Both the position numbers and the translations under genes were made by a program. Source: Desulfobulbaceae bacterium (lineage in GTDB: Bacteria > Desulfobacterota > Desulfobulbia > Desulfobulbales > Desulfocapsaceae). From it: DNA of 64,000 nucleotides. Shown here one piece after another: positions 8,440 to 16,787 of this stretch. The notes under the pieces are model-generated. The model was not told the origin of the DNA, did no database searches, and saw only the letters and a program-made list of their open reading frames with translations. The stretch lies in NCBI GenBank assembly GCA_024227155.1, contig JAAELB010000881.1, positions 1-64,000 on the forward strand. The letters run 5' to 3'. How positions within the stretch are numbered: position 1 is the first letter of the stretch; each line of letters opens with the position of its first letter.

Positions 8440-9882
8440 ATGGCGCTTAGTAACCGATTATCATTTTTCAATGAAGAACAGTTGGTATTGTTGAGAGAAA
8501 AAACCTTTCACCTCTTAGAAAACCATGAGTTCAAAATTGATCACCCCGAAATGATCAAAATTCTTGATAAAGCTGGTTGTAATGTTGATGTTGAACGTCG
8601 CATGGTGAAGTTCCCACGGCAATTTATTCAGGAACAAATTGACAAGGTTCCCAAGGAGTTTACTATCGCAGGCCGTGGCGGGAAATTTCCAATGAAATAC
8701 CCCCACCCTGATAAACTGTTTTATACCCGTACAAACACTGGTGGCCAATCATGGCTCGATCCGGATACTGGTGAGTTTCGCCGTGTAACCTCAAAAGATC
8801 TTAAATATTGGGGGCGCCTTGCCGATCGTCTTGACCATATCGATTTTTATGCTTCCATCGTCCCTGATGACGTTCCCCATCCAACTGCTGATGTACATAC
8901 TATTCGCACCGCGCTAGAGAATGTTGAAAAAATGATCTGGGTTCAGCCCTACACCTTTGAAACCGTAGAGTATCTTGTGGAGCTCGCCGTTGCCGCAGCA
9001 GGTGGAGAAGAGAATGCGAGGAAAAACCCACAACTGAGCTTCATTACTTGCTCTTTGACTCCCTTCACCATGAAGGATATGGATGTTGAGATTATTCTCC
9101 AGTGCGCTCGTAAAGGTATTCCATTGCTGCCTTGCAGTCTCCCAGGTAGCGGTACTACCGGTCCAATGACTACACCAAGTGTTGTTATTCTTTCGGCAGC
9201 GGAAACTTTGGTGGGACTTGCTCTCGCTCAGACTGTACAGCCAGGGTTACCAATTATTAACACCTCCCTGCAGTTTTCTGCAGACATGCAGACCGGACGA
9301 AGCCTGCAATCTACCCCTCTGGCACTGCGTCAGGCTGGACTCTTTACCCAGTTAATGGAAAGAGGCTTTGGTATTCGCGCTCATACCTACGGTTCCGGAA
9401 CTGACTCTGCTCATATAGATGAACAGAGCATGATTGAAAGGGCAGTGCAGACAATGCTTATTGCCTCCGGTGGAGCAAGCGTACTTGGAGCAGCCGGTCA
9501 GTTTGAGGTAGCCTGTGCAGTATGTCCGGTTCAACTGACCATTGATAACGAAATATTCCGTCTCACCAAAGAAATCCTCAAAGAGATGGTCTTTGATGAC
9601 GATGCCCTGGCCATGGATGTATTAATGAAAACCGAACCGGGTGGTCAGTTCCTCACTGATATGCATACACTGTCCCATTGCAGAGATAATCAAATGCCGA
9701 TTAATTTCTGTTCGGATGCCAGGGATACCTGGGAAGCCAATAAGCGAGGAACCTTGAAGGAAAGAGCCAAGGTCAATATGGAAGATATCATGAAGGATGC
9801 AGGTCCTGTGGAGTATTCAGAAGATATCCTTAAGGCAATGGATGATGTCGTCAAAAGGGCAGATAAAAAAGTGATTGGTTAA
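8440..9882 (+). CDS. Trimethylamine methyltransferase (MttB) family protein, non-pyrrolysine type; likely betaine:corrinoid methyltransferase
   Basis: 480 residues, close to the length of MttB-family proteins, with no internal TAG, so it belongs to the non-pyrrolysine branch that includes the glycine betaine methyltransferase MtgB. Recognisable stretches include HEFKIDHPEMIKILDKAGC near the N-terminus, ARKGIPLLPCSLPGSGTTGPMT (about 225-250), and YGSGTDSAHIDEQS followed by IASGGASVLGAAGQ (about 320-350). It would transfer a methyl group from a quaternary amine to the Co(I) corrinoid protein encoded 57 bp downstream. An AAGGAG lies before the ATG. Repeat copy C separates it from the upstream methyltransferase. 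Carnitine, proline betaine or other N-methyl substrates are alternatives to glycine betaine. Confidence 0.88.
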   Translation: MALSNRLSFFNEEQLVLLREKTFHLLENHEFKIDHPEMIKILDKAGCNVDVERRMVKFPRQFIQEQIDKVPKEFTIAGRGGKFPMKYPHPDKLFYTRTNTGGQSWLDPDTGEFRRVTSKDLKYWGRLADRLDHIDFYASIVPDDVPHPTADVHTIRTALENVEKMIWVQPYTFETVEYLVELAVAAAGGEENARKNPQLSFITCSLTPFTMKDMDVEIILQCARKGIPLLPCSLPGSGTTGPMTTPSVVILSAAETLVGLALAQTVQPGLPIINTSLQFSADMQTGRSLQSTPLALRQAGLFTQLMERGFGIRAHTYGSGTDSAHIDEQSMIERAVQTMLIASGGASVLGAAGQFEVACAVCPVQLTIDNEIFRLTKEILKEMVFDDDALAMDVLMKTEPGGQFLTDMHTLSHCRDNQMPINFCSDARDTWEANKRGTLKERAKVNMEDIMKDAGPVEYSEDILKAMDDVVKRADKKVIG

Positions 9883-9939
9883 TATAAGGTACTTATCTAG
9901 ACTTAAAAAAATATTTAATATGAAAATTGGAGTATAAAA

Positions 9940-10572
9940 ATGGCTGATATTAACACGATATTGGAAAGTTTGATTCAAGGAAATCTTGAGAAATTACAGG
10001 TGGATGTGCAGGCGGCAATCGATACTGGACTCGCCCCAGGAGATATCCTTAATGAAGGATTGCTCGCCGGTATGGATATTGTCGGTTCTAAAATGGAAAG
10101 CGGTGAGATGTTTATCCCGGAAGTATTGATGTCAGCCAGAGCAATGTCTGAAGCTTTACAGATTCTTAAACCGTTTTTGGGTGAAGATTCCTTAAATGCT
10201 TCAGGTAAGGTTGTCTTCGGAACGGTTAAAGGTGATCTCCATGATATCGGCAAAAACCTGGTTCAGATGATGCTTGAAAGTTCCGGTTTTGAGGTGATCG
10301 ATGCGGGGGTAGATGTTGAACCTGAAAAATTTATTGCCTTGATTAAGGAAGAAAAACCAAATATCGTTGGCCTGTCCGCCCTTTTGACTACCACCATGGG
10401 GATGATGCAGCAGACTGTTGATGCCATTAAGGAAGCAGGTTTGCGAGATAGTGTAAAAGTGATCATAGGTGGTGCTCCGGTAACCCAGGAATTTGCTGAC
10501 CAGATTGGTGCGGATGGCTACGCTGCTGATGCCGGTTCTGCATCTCGTTTAGCTAAAGTATTGATGGCTTAA
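9940..10572 (+). CDS. Corrinoid (B12-binding) methyl-carrier protein, MtgC/MttC type
   Basis: 210 residues: an N-terminal helical cap domain (1-85, with MDIVGSKMESGEMFIPEVLMSA) and a Rossmann-like cobalamin domain carrying the DxHxxG motif in GTVKGDLHDIGKNLV; its His is the lower axial ligand to cobalt. Later strands show IVGLSALLTTTM and GGAPVT, also typical. It carries the methyl group between the MttB-family enzyme and the methyl-THF methyltransferase upstream. A weak match to the repeat closing strand (AAGGTACTTATCTAG, 9887-9901) lies in the 57-bp gap before it. A corrinoid reductive activator (RamA-like), normally needed to rescue Co(II), is not in the window. Confidence 0.92.
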   Translation: MADINTILESLIQGNLEKLQVDVQAAIDTGLAPGDILNEGLLAGMDIVGSKMESGEMFIPEVLMSARAMSEALQILKPFLGEDSLNASGKVVFGTVKGDLHDIGKNLVQMMLESSGFEVIDAGVDVEPEKFIALIKEEKPNIVGLSALLTTTMGMMQQTVDAIKEAGLRDSVKVIIGGAPVTQEFADQIGADGYAADAGSASRLAKVLMA

Positions 10573-10584
10573 GCGAGCTTATTT

Positions 10585-10620
10585 TTAACCACGAAGCACC
10601 AAATGGGGTTTCGTGGTTAA
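10585..10620. terminator. Hairpin after the corrinoid protein gene
   Basis: Arms TTAACCACGAA (10585-10595) and TTCGTGGTTAA (10610-10620) form an 11-bp perfect stem 13 bp after the stop codon. There is no T-run after it on the plus strand, so it may be a weak terminator or an RNA-stabilising 3' hairpin. Confidence 0.5.
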
Positions 10621-10636
10621 AGAAGGGTAATAAATC

Positions 10637-10807
10637 AACCCGACTAGTCGGAAACTTTTTAGAATCGCTGGATAAGTGCCTCGAAGGTCTCATTTCATTC
10701 GCTATCTGGTGGTAAAAGTAAGCTCACGATTTCATAAGGAGTTCCTGAGTTTCTCGGAGTCTGCGCTACCTGTTTTTTATGACAGAAATGAATTTATAAG
10801 GCACTAA
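10637..10807 (-). repeat. Dispersed TTAGTGCC repeat, copy D (long form, reverse)
   Basis: Read on the minus strand it starts TTAGTGCCTTATAAATTCATT at 10807 and holds the ATAAAAAACAGG loop, the extra AGCGCAGACTCCGAG module, the CAGATAGCGAATGAAATGAGACC module, GAGGCACTTATCC, and the CCGACTAGTCGG terminal hairpin. Its outer edge abuts the ATG of the XRE-cupin gene at 10808, so on the plus strand the repeat's own TAAGGCACTAA lies just before that start codon. Confidence 0.9.
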
Positions 10808-11362
10808 ATGTCTGATAATATGAGAATAGGTCTATTAATTAGACGCTTTAGACAAGAAAAAAAATTGACCGTGATTCAATTGGCTGAGCAGGCTGAACTC
10901 TCTGCACCCTACGTATCGCAACTGGAACATGGGAAAGCTTCTCCATCAATAGCCACCCTTCGCCGAATTGCCGTTGCACTTGATGTCCATATTGTCGAGT
11001 TTTTTGCTGATGAACTTATTAAGGAACCAATAATTCTTCCTAAAAATAAGTGGACTAAAATTTCACTCCCGGGTTGGAATGCTAGTGTGAACCAAATGGT
11101 TCGCATGGTGGGGCACAAAAGGATGCAACCCTTTTATACAACTATCCCTCCCGGGGGAGGAAGTGAAGAAGAGTATTCCCATGCAGGGGAAGAATTTGGC
11201 TTTGTCCTTGAGGGAGAGTTAACCTTGAAAATTGGAAAAGAAGTTCATATCCTGACAGAGAATACTGCCTGTTATTTTTCCTCTTTGACTCCCCACTCCT
11301 GGCAGAATGAGACCGATCAGCCGGTGAAGTTGATCTGGGTGGTAACACCGCCCGCCTGGTAA
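10808..11362 (+). CDS. XRE-family regulator with C-terminal cupin domain
   Basis: 184 residues. Residues 5-65 form a helix-turn-helix (LIRRFRQEKKLTVIQLAEQA then LSAPYVSQLEHGKASPSIAT), and 100-184 a cupin_2 barrel with the motif PGGGSEEEYSHAGEEFGFVLEGEL and a second HSWQNE element. This family usually senses a small metabolite in the cupin and controls neighbouring catabolic genes; here it sits after the methyl-transfer genes and convergent to the TRAP operon. The ATG follows repeat copy D immediately and its only ribosome binding site candidate is AAGG inside the repeat (TAAGGCACTAA). An ATG four codons in is the alternative start, but it has no better site. Confidence 0.85.
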   Translation: MSDNMRIGLLIRRFRQEKKLTVIQLAEQAELSAPYVSQLEHGKASPSIATLRRIAVALDVHIVEFFADELIKEPIILPKNKWTKISLPGWNASVNQMVRMVGHKRMQPFYTTIPPGGGSEEEYSHAGEEFGFVLEGELTLKIGKEVHILTENTACYFSSLTPHSWQNETDQPVKLIWVVTPPAW

Positions 11363-11408
11363 AAGATTTTAAAGAAGTTGTTGGTTGCTTCCCGTTTACG
11401 GGGTTTGA

Positions 11409-11457
11409 TTTTATCTGGATAATTCCTCAAAAGGTCTGAAAAATTATCCAGATAAAA
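11409..11457. terminator. Bidirectional terminator between convergent genes
   Basis: TTTTATCTGGATAATT (11409-11424) pairs perfectly over 16 bp with AATTATCCAGATAAAA (11442-11457). The A/T ends give a U-tract on both strands. It separates the XRE-cupin gene (+) from the TRAP dctM gene (-). Confidence 0.85.
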
Positions 11458-11460
11458 AGC

Positions 11461-12768
11461 TTATCCACCCATTTTGGAAGGGAGATAGGTAGCAAGTACC
11501 GGAAATGCGATTAGCAAACCGACCACTACAAAAACAGCGAGTAAAAAGGGTATTACACCCCGAAAAATAACCTCTACTTTAACGTTTTTTGCAACCCCAG
11601 CAATGGTGAAAATGTTGAGCCCAAGTGGAGGCGTTATCAGTCCTGCCTGCATCATAAGTACCGCTACAACACCAAACCAGACCGGATCGTAATGAAGTGC
11701 TGTCATTACAGGAAAAACCACCGGCATGGTCAAGACCATCATTGAGATAGCATCAAGGAAGCAACCAAGGAAAAGATATACCAGGATAATTGCCAGCAGG
11801 ATAACACTTGGGGCGACATCAAGGCTGGTGACCCAGTTGGCTGCCTGCATGGGGATGGTGGAAAGTGCGAGAAAGTAGGTGAAGATACTGGCTCCCGCCA
11901 CAAGAAAAAGAACCATAACGGAGGTGCGAAGTGCCTCTTGAAGGGCGGTTATAAGTTTCTTCCAGGTTAATTTACGTTTTATCACCACTGATAAAAAGAG
12001 CAGGGTGGCTCCAACAGCTCCCGCTTCGGTGGGGGTAAAAAGACCGCCATAGATACCGAACATGACCAGAAAAAAGAGGGCAAGTGGCTCCAAAACTCCA
12101 CGAAGTGAAACAAATCTTTCCTTCCAGGTAATGGCTTCAGGCTGGGCGGGTGCAGTTTCCGGGTTGAGTTTTACCCAGATAATGACCACTGCACAGAAGG
12201 CAATTGCCAGAATAATGCCTGGAATCATTCCAGCGACAAGGAGTTTACCGATACTTTGCTCTGTGAGCATACCGTAGACAACAAAGCCAAGGCTTGGTGG
12301 AATTAAAAAACCCAGTGTCCCACCTGCAGCCACAGCGCCGGTGCTTAGTTTATCTGAGTAGCCGAATCTTTTCATCTCTGGAAGAGCAATATTACCAAGG
12401 GTGGCAGTGGTAGCAACAGCGGAACCTGAGACAGCGGCAAAGGCGGCGCAAGCGGCAATTGAGGCGACTGCAAGGCCTCCAGGCAATAGTCGCAGCCATT
12501 TATCAAGACATCCATATATGTCTTTTGTCATCCCTGAGGCACCGGCAAAAGATCCCATAACGATGAAAAGAGGAATGACCATGTACGGATAGGTGGCCGC
12601 CTCATCGTAGACAGTTCTTGCAGAGACAGGCAGTGCGGCGTCAAATCCTGAGAGTAATGCTATACCGCTGAAACCGGCAAGCATCAGTGAGAATGCAATG
12701 GGCATCCCCAGGGCAAGCAAAGTAAAAACAATGCAGATTCCTATAATACCAATAGTCACTGGTTCCAT
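11461..12768 (-). CDS. dctM: TRAP transporter large permease (DctM)
   Basis: 435 residues, strongly hydrophobic throughout with about 12-13 segments. The beginning (MEPVTIGIIGICIVFTLLALGMPIAFSLML), PLFIVMGSFAGASGMT, SGSAVATTATLGNIALPEM and TLGFLIPPSLGFVVYGMLTEQS are classical DctM/SiaM motifs. It is the ion-coupled membrane unit that works with the DctQ gene next to it (ends overlap by one base at 12768) and the DctP gene further upstream. Length is standard. Substrate is unknown. Its operon faces away from the lyase/CoA-transferase genes and shares their promoter region. Confidence 0.93.
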   Translation of the reverse strand: MEPVTIGIIGICIVFTLLALGMPIAFSLMLAGFSGIALLSGFDAALPVSARTVYDEAATYPYMVIPLFIVMGSFAGASGMTKDIYGCLDKWLRLLPGGLAVASIAACAAFAAVSGSAVATTATLGNIALPEMKRFGYSDKLSTGAVAAGGTLGFLIPPSLGFVVYGMLTEQSIGKLLVAGMIPGIILAIAFCAVVIIWVKLNPETAPAQPEAITWKERFVSLRGVLEPLALFFLVMFGIYGGLFTPTEAGAVGATLLFLSVVIKRKLTWKKLITALQEALRTSVMVLFLVAGASIFTYFLALSTIPMQAANWVTSLDVAPSVILLAIILVYLFLGCFLDAISMMVLTMPVVFPVMTALHYDPVWFGVVAVLMMQAGLITPPLGLNIFTIAGVAKNVKVEVIFRGVIPFLLAVFVVVGLLIAFPVLATYLPSKMGG

Positions 12769-13244
12769 TACTCACCCCTTAAAGTTTTCAAATGATCTAT
12801 AATGTCAACGACTACCTCAAGTGCAAATGAAAAGCACCCGATCACTAAGGCCATTCTGAAGGGATTTTCAGGAATGCGCAGCATATCAGAGACGGTTGTT
12901 TCTTCTACGGCGATGATCCAGCCCTGCCAGACGAGTACGAGGAGCATGGCAAGACAGAGCAGGCTCAAGATGATTTCAATAACGGTTTTTCCCTTGGGAG
13001 GTAACAGATCCAGTAGAAAAGAAACGCGGACATGGGCTCGGCATTGATGGGTATAGGAAAGGCCAAGCAGAATAAACAGAGCGAGCATGTATGATGACAG
13101 CTCCATTGTTCCAGGGACGGTGGTAGTAAAGAACTTTCGTAGTGTGACATCCGTTGCTGAAAGAAACATCATTGGTAACAGCAAAAACATGGCGCTGAAA
13201 GCAACTCCCCTGGTGAATTTTTGTACAACTGACTTAAATTGCAT
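12768..13244 (-). CDS. dctQ: TRAP transporter small permease (DctQ)
   Basis: 158 residues with four hydrophobic helices, as expected for DctQ. The pattern LSATDVTLRKFFTTTVPGTMELSSYML and the following LLGLSYTHQCRAHVRVSFLLD (HxRV near helix 3) are diagnostic. It forms the membrane complex with the DctM encoded directly downstream, sharing one base of overlap between stop and start, which implies translational coupling. It lies 65 bp downstream of the binding-protein gene in the same operon. Confidence 0.9.
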   Translation of the reverse strand: MQFKSVVQKFTRGVAFSAMFLLLPMMFLSATDVTLRKFFTTTVPGTMELSSYMLALFILLGLSYTHQCRAHVRVSFLLDLLPPKGKTVIEIILSLLCLAMLLVLVWQGWIIAVEETTVSDMLRIPENPFRMALVIGCFSFALEVVVDIIDHLKTLRGE

Positions 13245-13309
13245 CTCAGTAAGGCTCCTGTTACAGACACGGGGATGACAGCTGAGGACCCAGCGCCACC
13301 CGGCTCAGA

Positions 13310-14341
13310 TTATTTCCATTCAGGGGGGACGGCTACAGCATCACTGCCGTGTTTTGCTACAATTTGGGCCAACATTCTGACAACTTCCTCAGCCTTTGCT
13401 GGATCTTTTTGTGCAGCTACCCAGTCCCTTGTTACCTGCTGGTATGTGGCGAACCACTGTTCCTGGGTTGCAGGGTCGAGTTCCTGCAGGGTGACACCTT
13501 TGGCTTTTAACTCTACTATCATTTCCTCATATGATTTATGATCCAGACCGCCGGTGTGGGCAAAGGGGTTATGGGTCATCTTGGTAATAGTTTCCTGGGA
13601 TTTCGCATCAAGTTTATTCCACTTCTTTTTATTCATGGCTAAACCTTCAGTGACACAGCCAAATGTAGCGACTACTCCGTGCTTAACAACTTCGTGGAGT
13701 TTGAAGGCCAGAACTAAAGGAGGGCAGGTTACAACACCATCAATGGCTCCGGTGTCAAGGGAGGTATAGACATCACCAAGAGGCATGAATACCGGTTCTG
13801 CGCCGAGGTTTTTTATGTACTGAGTCTGCAGGCCGCCTGGAGTTCTAATTTTCAACCCTTTGACGTCTGCAAGGGAATTGACCGGTTTTTTGGTCCAGAG
13901 AAATGCCTGGATGCAACCGTTTAACTCCAGAAGATGAACATCTTTGAACTCATGTTTTAGCGCTTTTTCATACAGTTCGTTGCCGATTGCTGCGGCTTTA
14001 TCTTTACCGTCAATCCACATGGCCATGGAAAGAGCTTCAGAAAGAGGGAATTTGCCAGGGGTCCAGGTTGCTGTAAAGTACCCCATATCACTCATACCGT
14101 TTTTTATGATATCATAGTGAGCTGGCCCTTTACCTAATGCACCACCGGCGTACATGGTATATTTAAGCTTACCACCACTTTCCTCTTTTATTGACTCCAT
14201 CATTGGTGTCCATACGGTTTTTACTTCACGACCAACGGCGGGATGCCAAGTACTGAATTTGAGGTTTTCAGCGACTGTGAGACTACTGGTCATAAGCATC
14301 ATCATGAGAGACAGTGGGACGATTTTCCAACGATTTTTCAT
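13310..14341 (-). CDS. dctP: TRAP transporter periplasmic binding protein (DctP)
   Basis: 343 residues from the ATG at 14341, chosen because CCGGAGGAAGTA directly precedes it; an in-frame TTG at 14359 would swallow that ribosome binding site. A signal peptide (MKNRWKIVPLSLMMMLMTSS, cleavage after TVA) is followed by FSTWHPAVGREVKTVW. The substrate-clamp region shows LKIRTPGG, where the Arg normally binds a carboxylate, and LGDVYTSLDTGAIDGV. It delivers a probable organic acid to the DctQM pair encoded downstream. Two ATTGTATACAAT-type operators lie within 220 bp upstream. It belongs to a different subgroup from the binding proteins at 35105 and 36287. Confidence 0.92.
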   Translation of the reverse strand: MKNRWKIVPLSLMMMLMTSSLTVAENLKFSTWHPAVGREVKTVWTPMMESIKEESGGKLKYTMYAGGALGKGPAHYDIIKNGMSDMGYFTATWTPGKFPLSEALSMAMWIDGKDKAAAIGNELYEKALKHEFKDVHLLELNGCIQAFLWTKKPVNSLADVKGLKIRTPGGLQTQYIKNLGAEPVFMPLGDVYTSLDTGAIDGVVTCPPLVLAFKLHEVVKHGVVATFGCVTEGLAMNKKKWNKLDAKSQETITKMTHNPFAHTGGLDHKSYEEMIVELKAKGVTLQELDPATQEQWFATYQQVTRDWVAAQKDPAKAEEVVRMLAQIVAKHGSDAVAVPPEWK

Positions 14342-14402
14342 TACTTCCTCCGGCGACAAGTTTTCAGATTTTCAATAAAACAGGGTACTGTTTTATTGGT
14401 TT

Positions 14403-14421
14403 ATTGTATAATGTATACAAT
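14403..14421. promoter_or_regulatory. Operator-like inverted repeat ATTGTATA-ATG-TATACAAT
   Basis: Perfect 8-bp arms with a 3-bp centre at 14403-14421, about 60 bp upstream of the TRAP dctP start on the minus strand. It contains the TATACAAT half shared with the palindromes at 7372 and 14545. Confidence 0.6.
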
Positions 14422-14544
14422 GGTTCCAGATCATGCCCAAACAAAAGCCTAAACGTAAAGGTGCATTTTTGTCAATCTAAAATATCTGTTGGCGGTTTTG
14501 AGTTGTCGGGGACGAGGAAAATTGTCTTGACGCTCCTTTGCGTA

Positions 14545-14558
14545 TATTGTATACAATA
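14545..14558. promoter_or_regulatory. Operator-like palindrome TATTGTATACAATA
   Basis: Perfect 14-bp palindrome in the divergent promoter region, 69 bp before the lyase start at 14627. Its 12-bp core equals the one at 7372-7383. Two sites in one divergent region fit control of both the TRAP operon and the lyase operon. No other gene is seen in 14342-14626. Confidence 0.65.
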
Positions 14559-14626
14559 GTTTGGTTGTTGGCTTTGGTAATGTCACTGTACAATTATGGT
14601 AAGCAGAAGGTTGAAATTTATTTGTA

Positions 14627-15508
14627 ATGTCAAATATGAGAAAAACTACAGAACTTAGAAATCTTATAAAAAAGACAGATAAAGATTTTCTGGTGGCTCC
14701 TGGCGCCCACGATGCGTTGACCGCCAGGGTTGTAGAAATGAGCGAATTTCCAGCTGTTTATATGACAGGTTATGGGCAATCCGCCAGTCATTTAGGGCGT
14801 CCAGACATTGGTCTCATGTCCATGACTGAAATGGTTGCGAGGGCCCGCAATATGGCGGCGGTGGTGGACATCCCTGTGATTGCTGATGCGGATACCGGCT
14901 TTGGTAATGCTATCAACGTCATACGAACTGTTCGGGAATACGAAGCGGCAAATGTCGCTGCGATTCAACTTGAAGATCAGGTTGTGCCAAAACGATGTGG
15001 GCACATGCTTGGCCGGGAGGTCGTACCTGTCAAAGAGATGGTCGGAAAAATTAAGGCGGCGGCGGCAGCGCGCACGGATCCAGACTTTATGATTGTGGCC
15101 CGTACCGATGCCCGCACTAATTATGGTATCGACGAGGCATTGGATCGTGCAAAGGCTTATGAGGACGCCGGTGCAGATATTCTGTTCGTAGAGTCACCGG
15201 AAAGCATTGAAGATATGTATAAAATCAATGAGGTACTCACAAAACCCACCTTGGCGAACATGGTCGAGGGAGGACGGACACCGTTGTTGCCAAACAGCAA
15301 ATTGCATGAAATTGGTTACAACATCGTGATTTATCCGACAGCATCAATTTTTTATATGGCCCAGTCGATGTTGCGACTGATGCAGCATTTGAAAAAAGAG
15401 GGTTCGACGGTGGGCATGATTGACAAGATGATTAGCTTTGAGGATTTTAACGAACTTGTAGGCCTTGAGAAAGCTATTAAGGAATTAGAGGATCTAATGG
15501 CCGGTTGA
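14627..15508 (+). CDS. Isocitrate lyase/PEP mutase superfamily C-C lyase (methylisocitrate/dimethylmalate lyase-like)
   Basis: 293 residues, a TIM-barrel of the ICL/PEP mutase superfamily. Visible motifs: FLVAPGAHDALTARV, VYMTGYGQSAS, VIADADTGFGN (Mg2+-binding aspartates), QLEDQVVPKRCGH with catalytic C124 in KRCGH, and VARTDAR. The KRCGH loop marks a lyase rather than a phosphonate mutase. Products would be pyruvate, oxaloacetate or glyoxylate plus a carboxylic acid. It starts a gene set with a CoA transferase and an HMG-CoA-lyase-like enzyme, plus a TTT transporter, so a branched malate such as 2,3-dimethylmalate or 2-methylisocitrate is plausible. ATG at 14636 is an alternative start; neither has a strong ribosome binding site. 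Confidence 0.85.
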   Translation: MSNMRKTTELRNLIKKTDKDFLVAPGAHDALTARVVEMSEFPAVYMTGYGQSASHLGRPDIGLMSMTEMVARARNMAAVVDIPVIADADTGFGNAINVIRTVREYEAANVAAIQLEDQVVPKRCGHMLGREVVPVKEMVGKIKAAAAARTDPDFMIVARTDARTNYGIDEALDRAKAYEDAGADILFVESPESIEDMYKINEVLTKPTLANMVEGGRTPLLPNSKLHEIGYNIVIYPTASIFYMAQSMLRLMQHLKKEGSTVGMIDKMISFEDFNELVGLEKAIKELEDLMAG

Positions 15509-15551
15509 TCGACAGGGTCGCCGGACAATACTTATATGGAGGAAATATTTT

Positions 15552-16754
15552 ATGACGGATAAGAAAAGACCATTGGAAGGATTGCGTGTTATCGAGATGG
15601 GCGCATTTATCGCGGGTCCATTTTGTGGGCAGATTCTCGCGGATTTTGGGGCGGAAGTTATCAAAATAGAAGCTCCTGGGCACGGCGATCCCATGCGTCA
15701 ATGGGGCAGGCATCGTCACAACGGCAAAAGCTTGTGGTGGCCGGTACTCGCCCGTAACAAGAAGTCTGTAACCCTGAATCTGAAAACCGAAAAAGGGCGT
15801 CAAATGGCAAAAGAGCTCATTGATAGTGCCGATATTCTGGTTGAAAACTTTCGAGCGGGTATGCTTGATAAATGGGGAATGGATTATGAAACCTTAAAGG
15901 CAAGTAACCCCGGTCTGATTATGATCCGGGTTAGTGGTTACGGCCAGACCGGACCTTATAAGGATAAGCCGGGTTTTGGCAGTATCGGTGAGGCCATGGG
16001 TGGAATTCGTTACATTACAGGCTACCCGGATAGACCACCTACGCGTATCGGTGTTTCCATTGGGGATTCCCTGACTTCAGTTTTTGGTGCAATCGGTGGG
16101 CTGGTTGCATTGCATCAACGTGATAAAACCGGTAAGGGGCAGATGGTTGATATCGGTATCTATGAGGCTGTTTTATCTCTGATGGAGAGCATGATTCCAG
16201 AGTTTCAGTTTGCAGGTGAAATTCGAGAGCGAACAGGGTCTATTCTGCCGAATGTAGCGCCATCAAACATATACCCAACATCCACCGGCGGATTTTTTGT
16301 CATTGCTGCCAATGCTGATAATATTTTCGGTCGTCTCTGTAAAGCCATGGGGCAGCCCGAACTTGCCGAAGATGAAAGATATGCAACCCATAAGGCGAGA
16401 GGTGAGAGGCAGGGTGAACTTGACGATCTCATTTCTGAGTGGACTAAGAACTACACCGCCGAAGAACTTCAGAAAATGATGGATGATAATGGGGTGCCGG
16501 CAGGGCTGATTTTCACCCCGCGTGAAATGTTGGCAGATCCTCATTTTAAGGCACGTAACGCGATTATTGAAGTTGCGGATAGATCATTTGGTAATGTGAA
16601 GATGCAAAATGTTTTTCCACTTCTGAGTGAAACTCCTGGAACTGTTGAGTGGACCGGGCCAGAACTTGGAGAGCATAACGAGGCAATTTACGGAGATGTC
16701 TTAAAATTAGATGAGGCAAAGCTTGAGGAATTGAAGGCTGAAGGCGTCATATGA
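15552..16754 (+). CDS. CaiB/BaiF class III CoA transferase
   Basis: 400 residues, GGAGGAAATATTTT before the ATG. Family hallmarks: LEGLRVIEMGAFIAGPFCGQ at the N-terminus, ADILVENFRAGMLDKWGMDYE, the IMIRVSGYGQTGPYKDKPGF segment, and catalytic D172 in VSIGDSLTS (position matches the active Asp of Frc/CaiB). The enzyme moves CoA between acyl donors and a carboxylate without free CoA loss. It lies between a C-C lyase (44 bp upstream) and an HMG-CoA-lyase-like gene (34 bp downstream), so it probably activates the dicarboxylate that the latter cleaves. Which acid it uses cannot be told from sequence. Confidence 0.9.
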   Translation: MTDKKRPLEGLRVIEMGAFIAGPFCGQILADFGAEVIKIEAPGHGDPMRQWGRHRHNGKSLWWPVLARNKKSVTLNLKTEKGRQMAKELIDSADILVENFRAGMLDKWGMDYETLKASNPGLIMIRVSGYGQTGPYKDKPGFGSIGEAMGGIRYITGYPDRPPTRIGVSIGDSLTSVFGAIGGLVALHQRDKTGKGQMVDIGIYEAVLSLMESMIPEFQFAGEIRERTGSILPNVAPSNIYPTSTGGFFVIAANADNIFGRLCKAMGQPELAEDERYATHKARGERQGELDDLISEWTKNYTAEELQKMMDDNGVPAGLIFTPREMLADPHFKARNAIIEVADRSFGNVKMQNVFPLLSETPGTVEWTGPELGEHNEAIYGDVLKLDEAKLEELKAEGVI

Positions 16755-16787
16755 TACCTGGTTATGAAGGAATAAAAGGTAAGAAAC

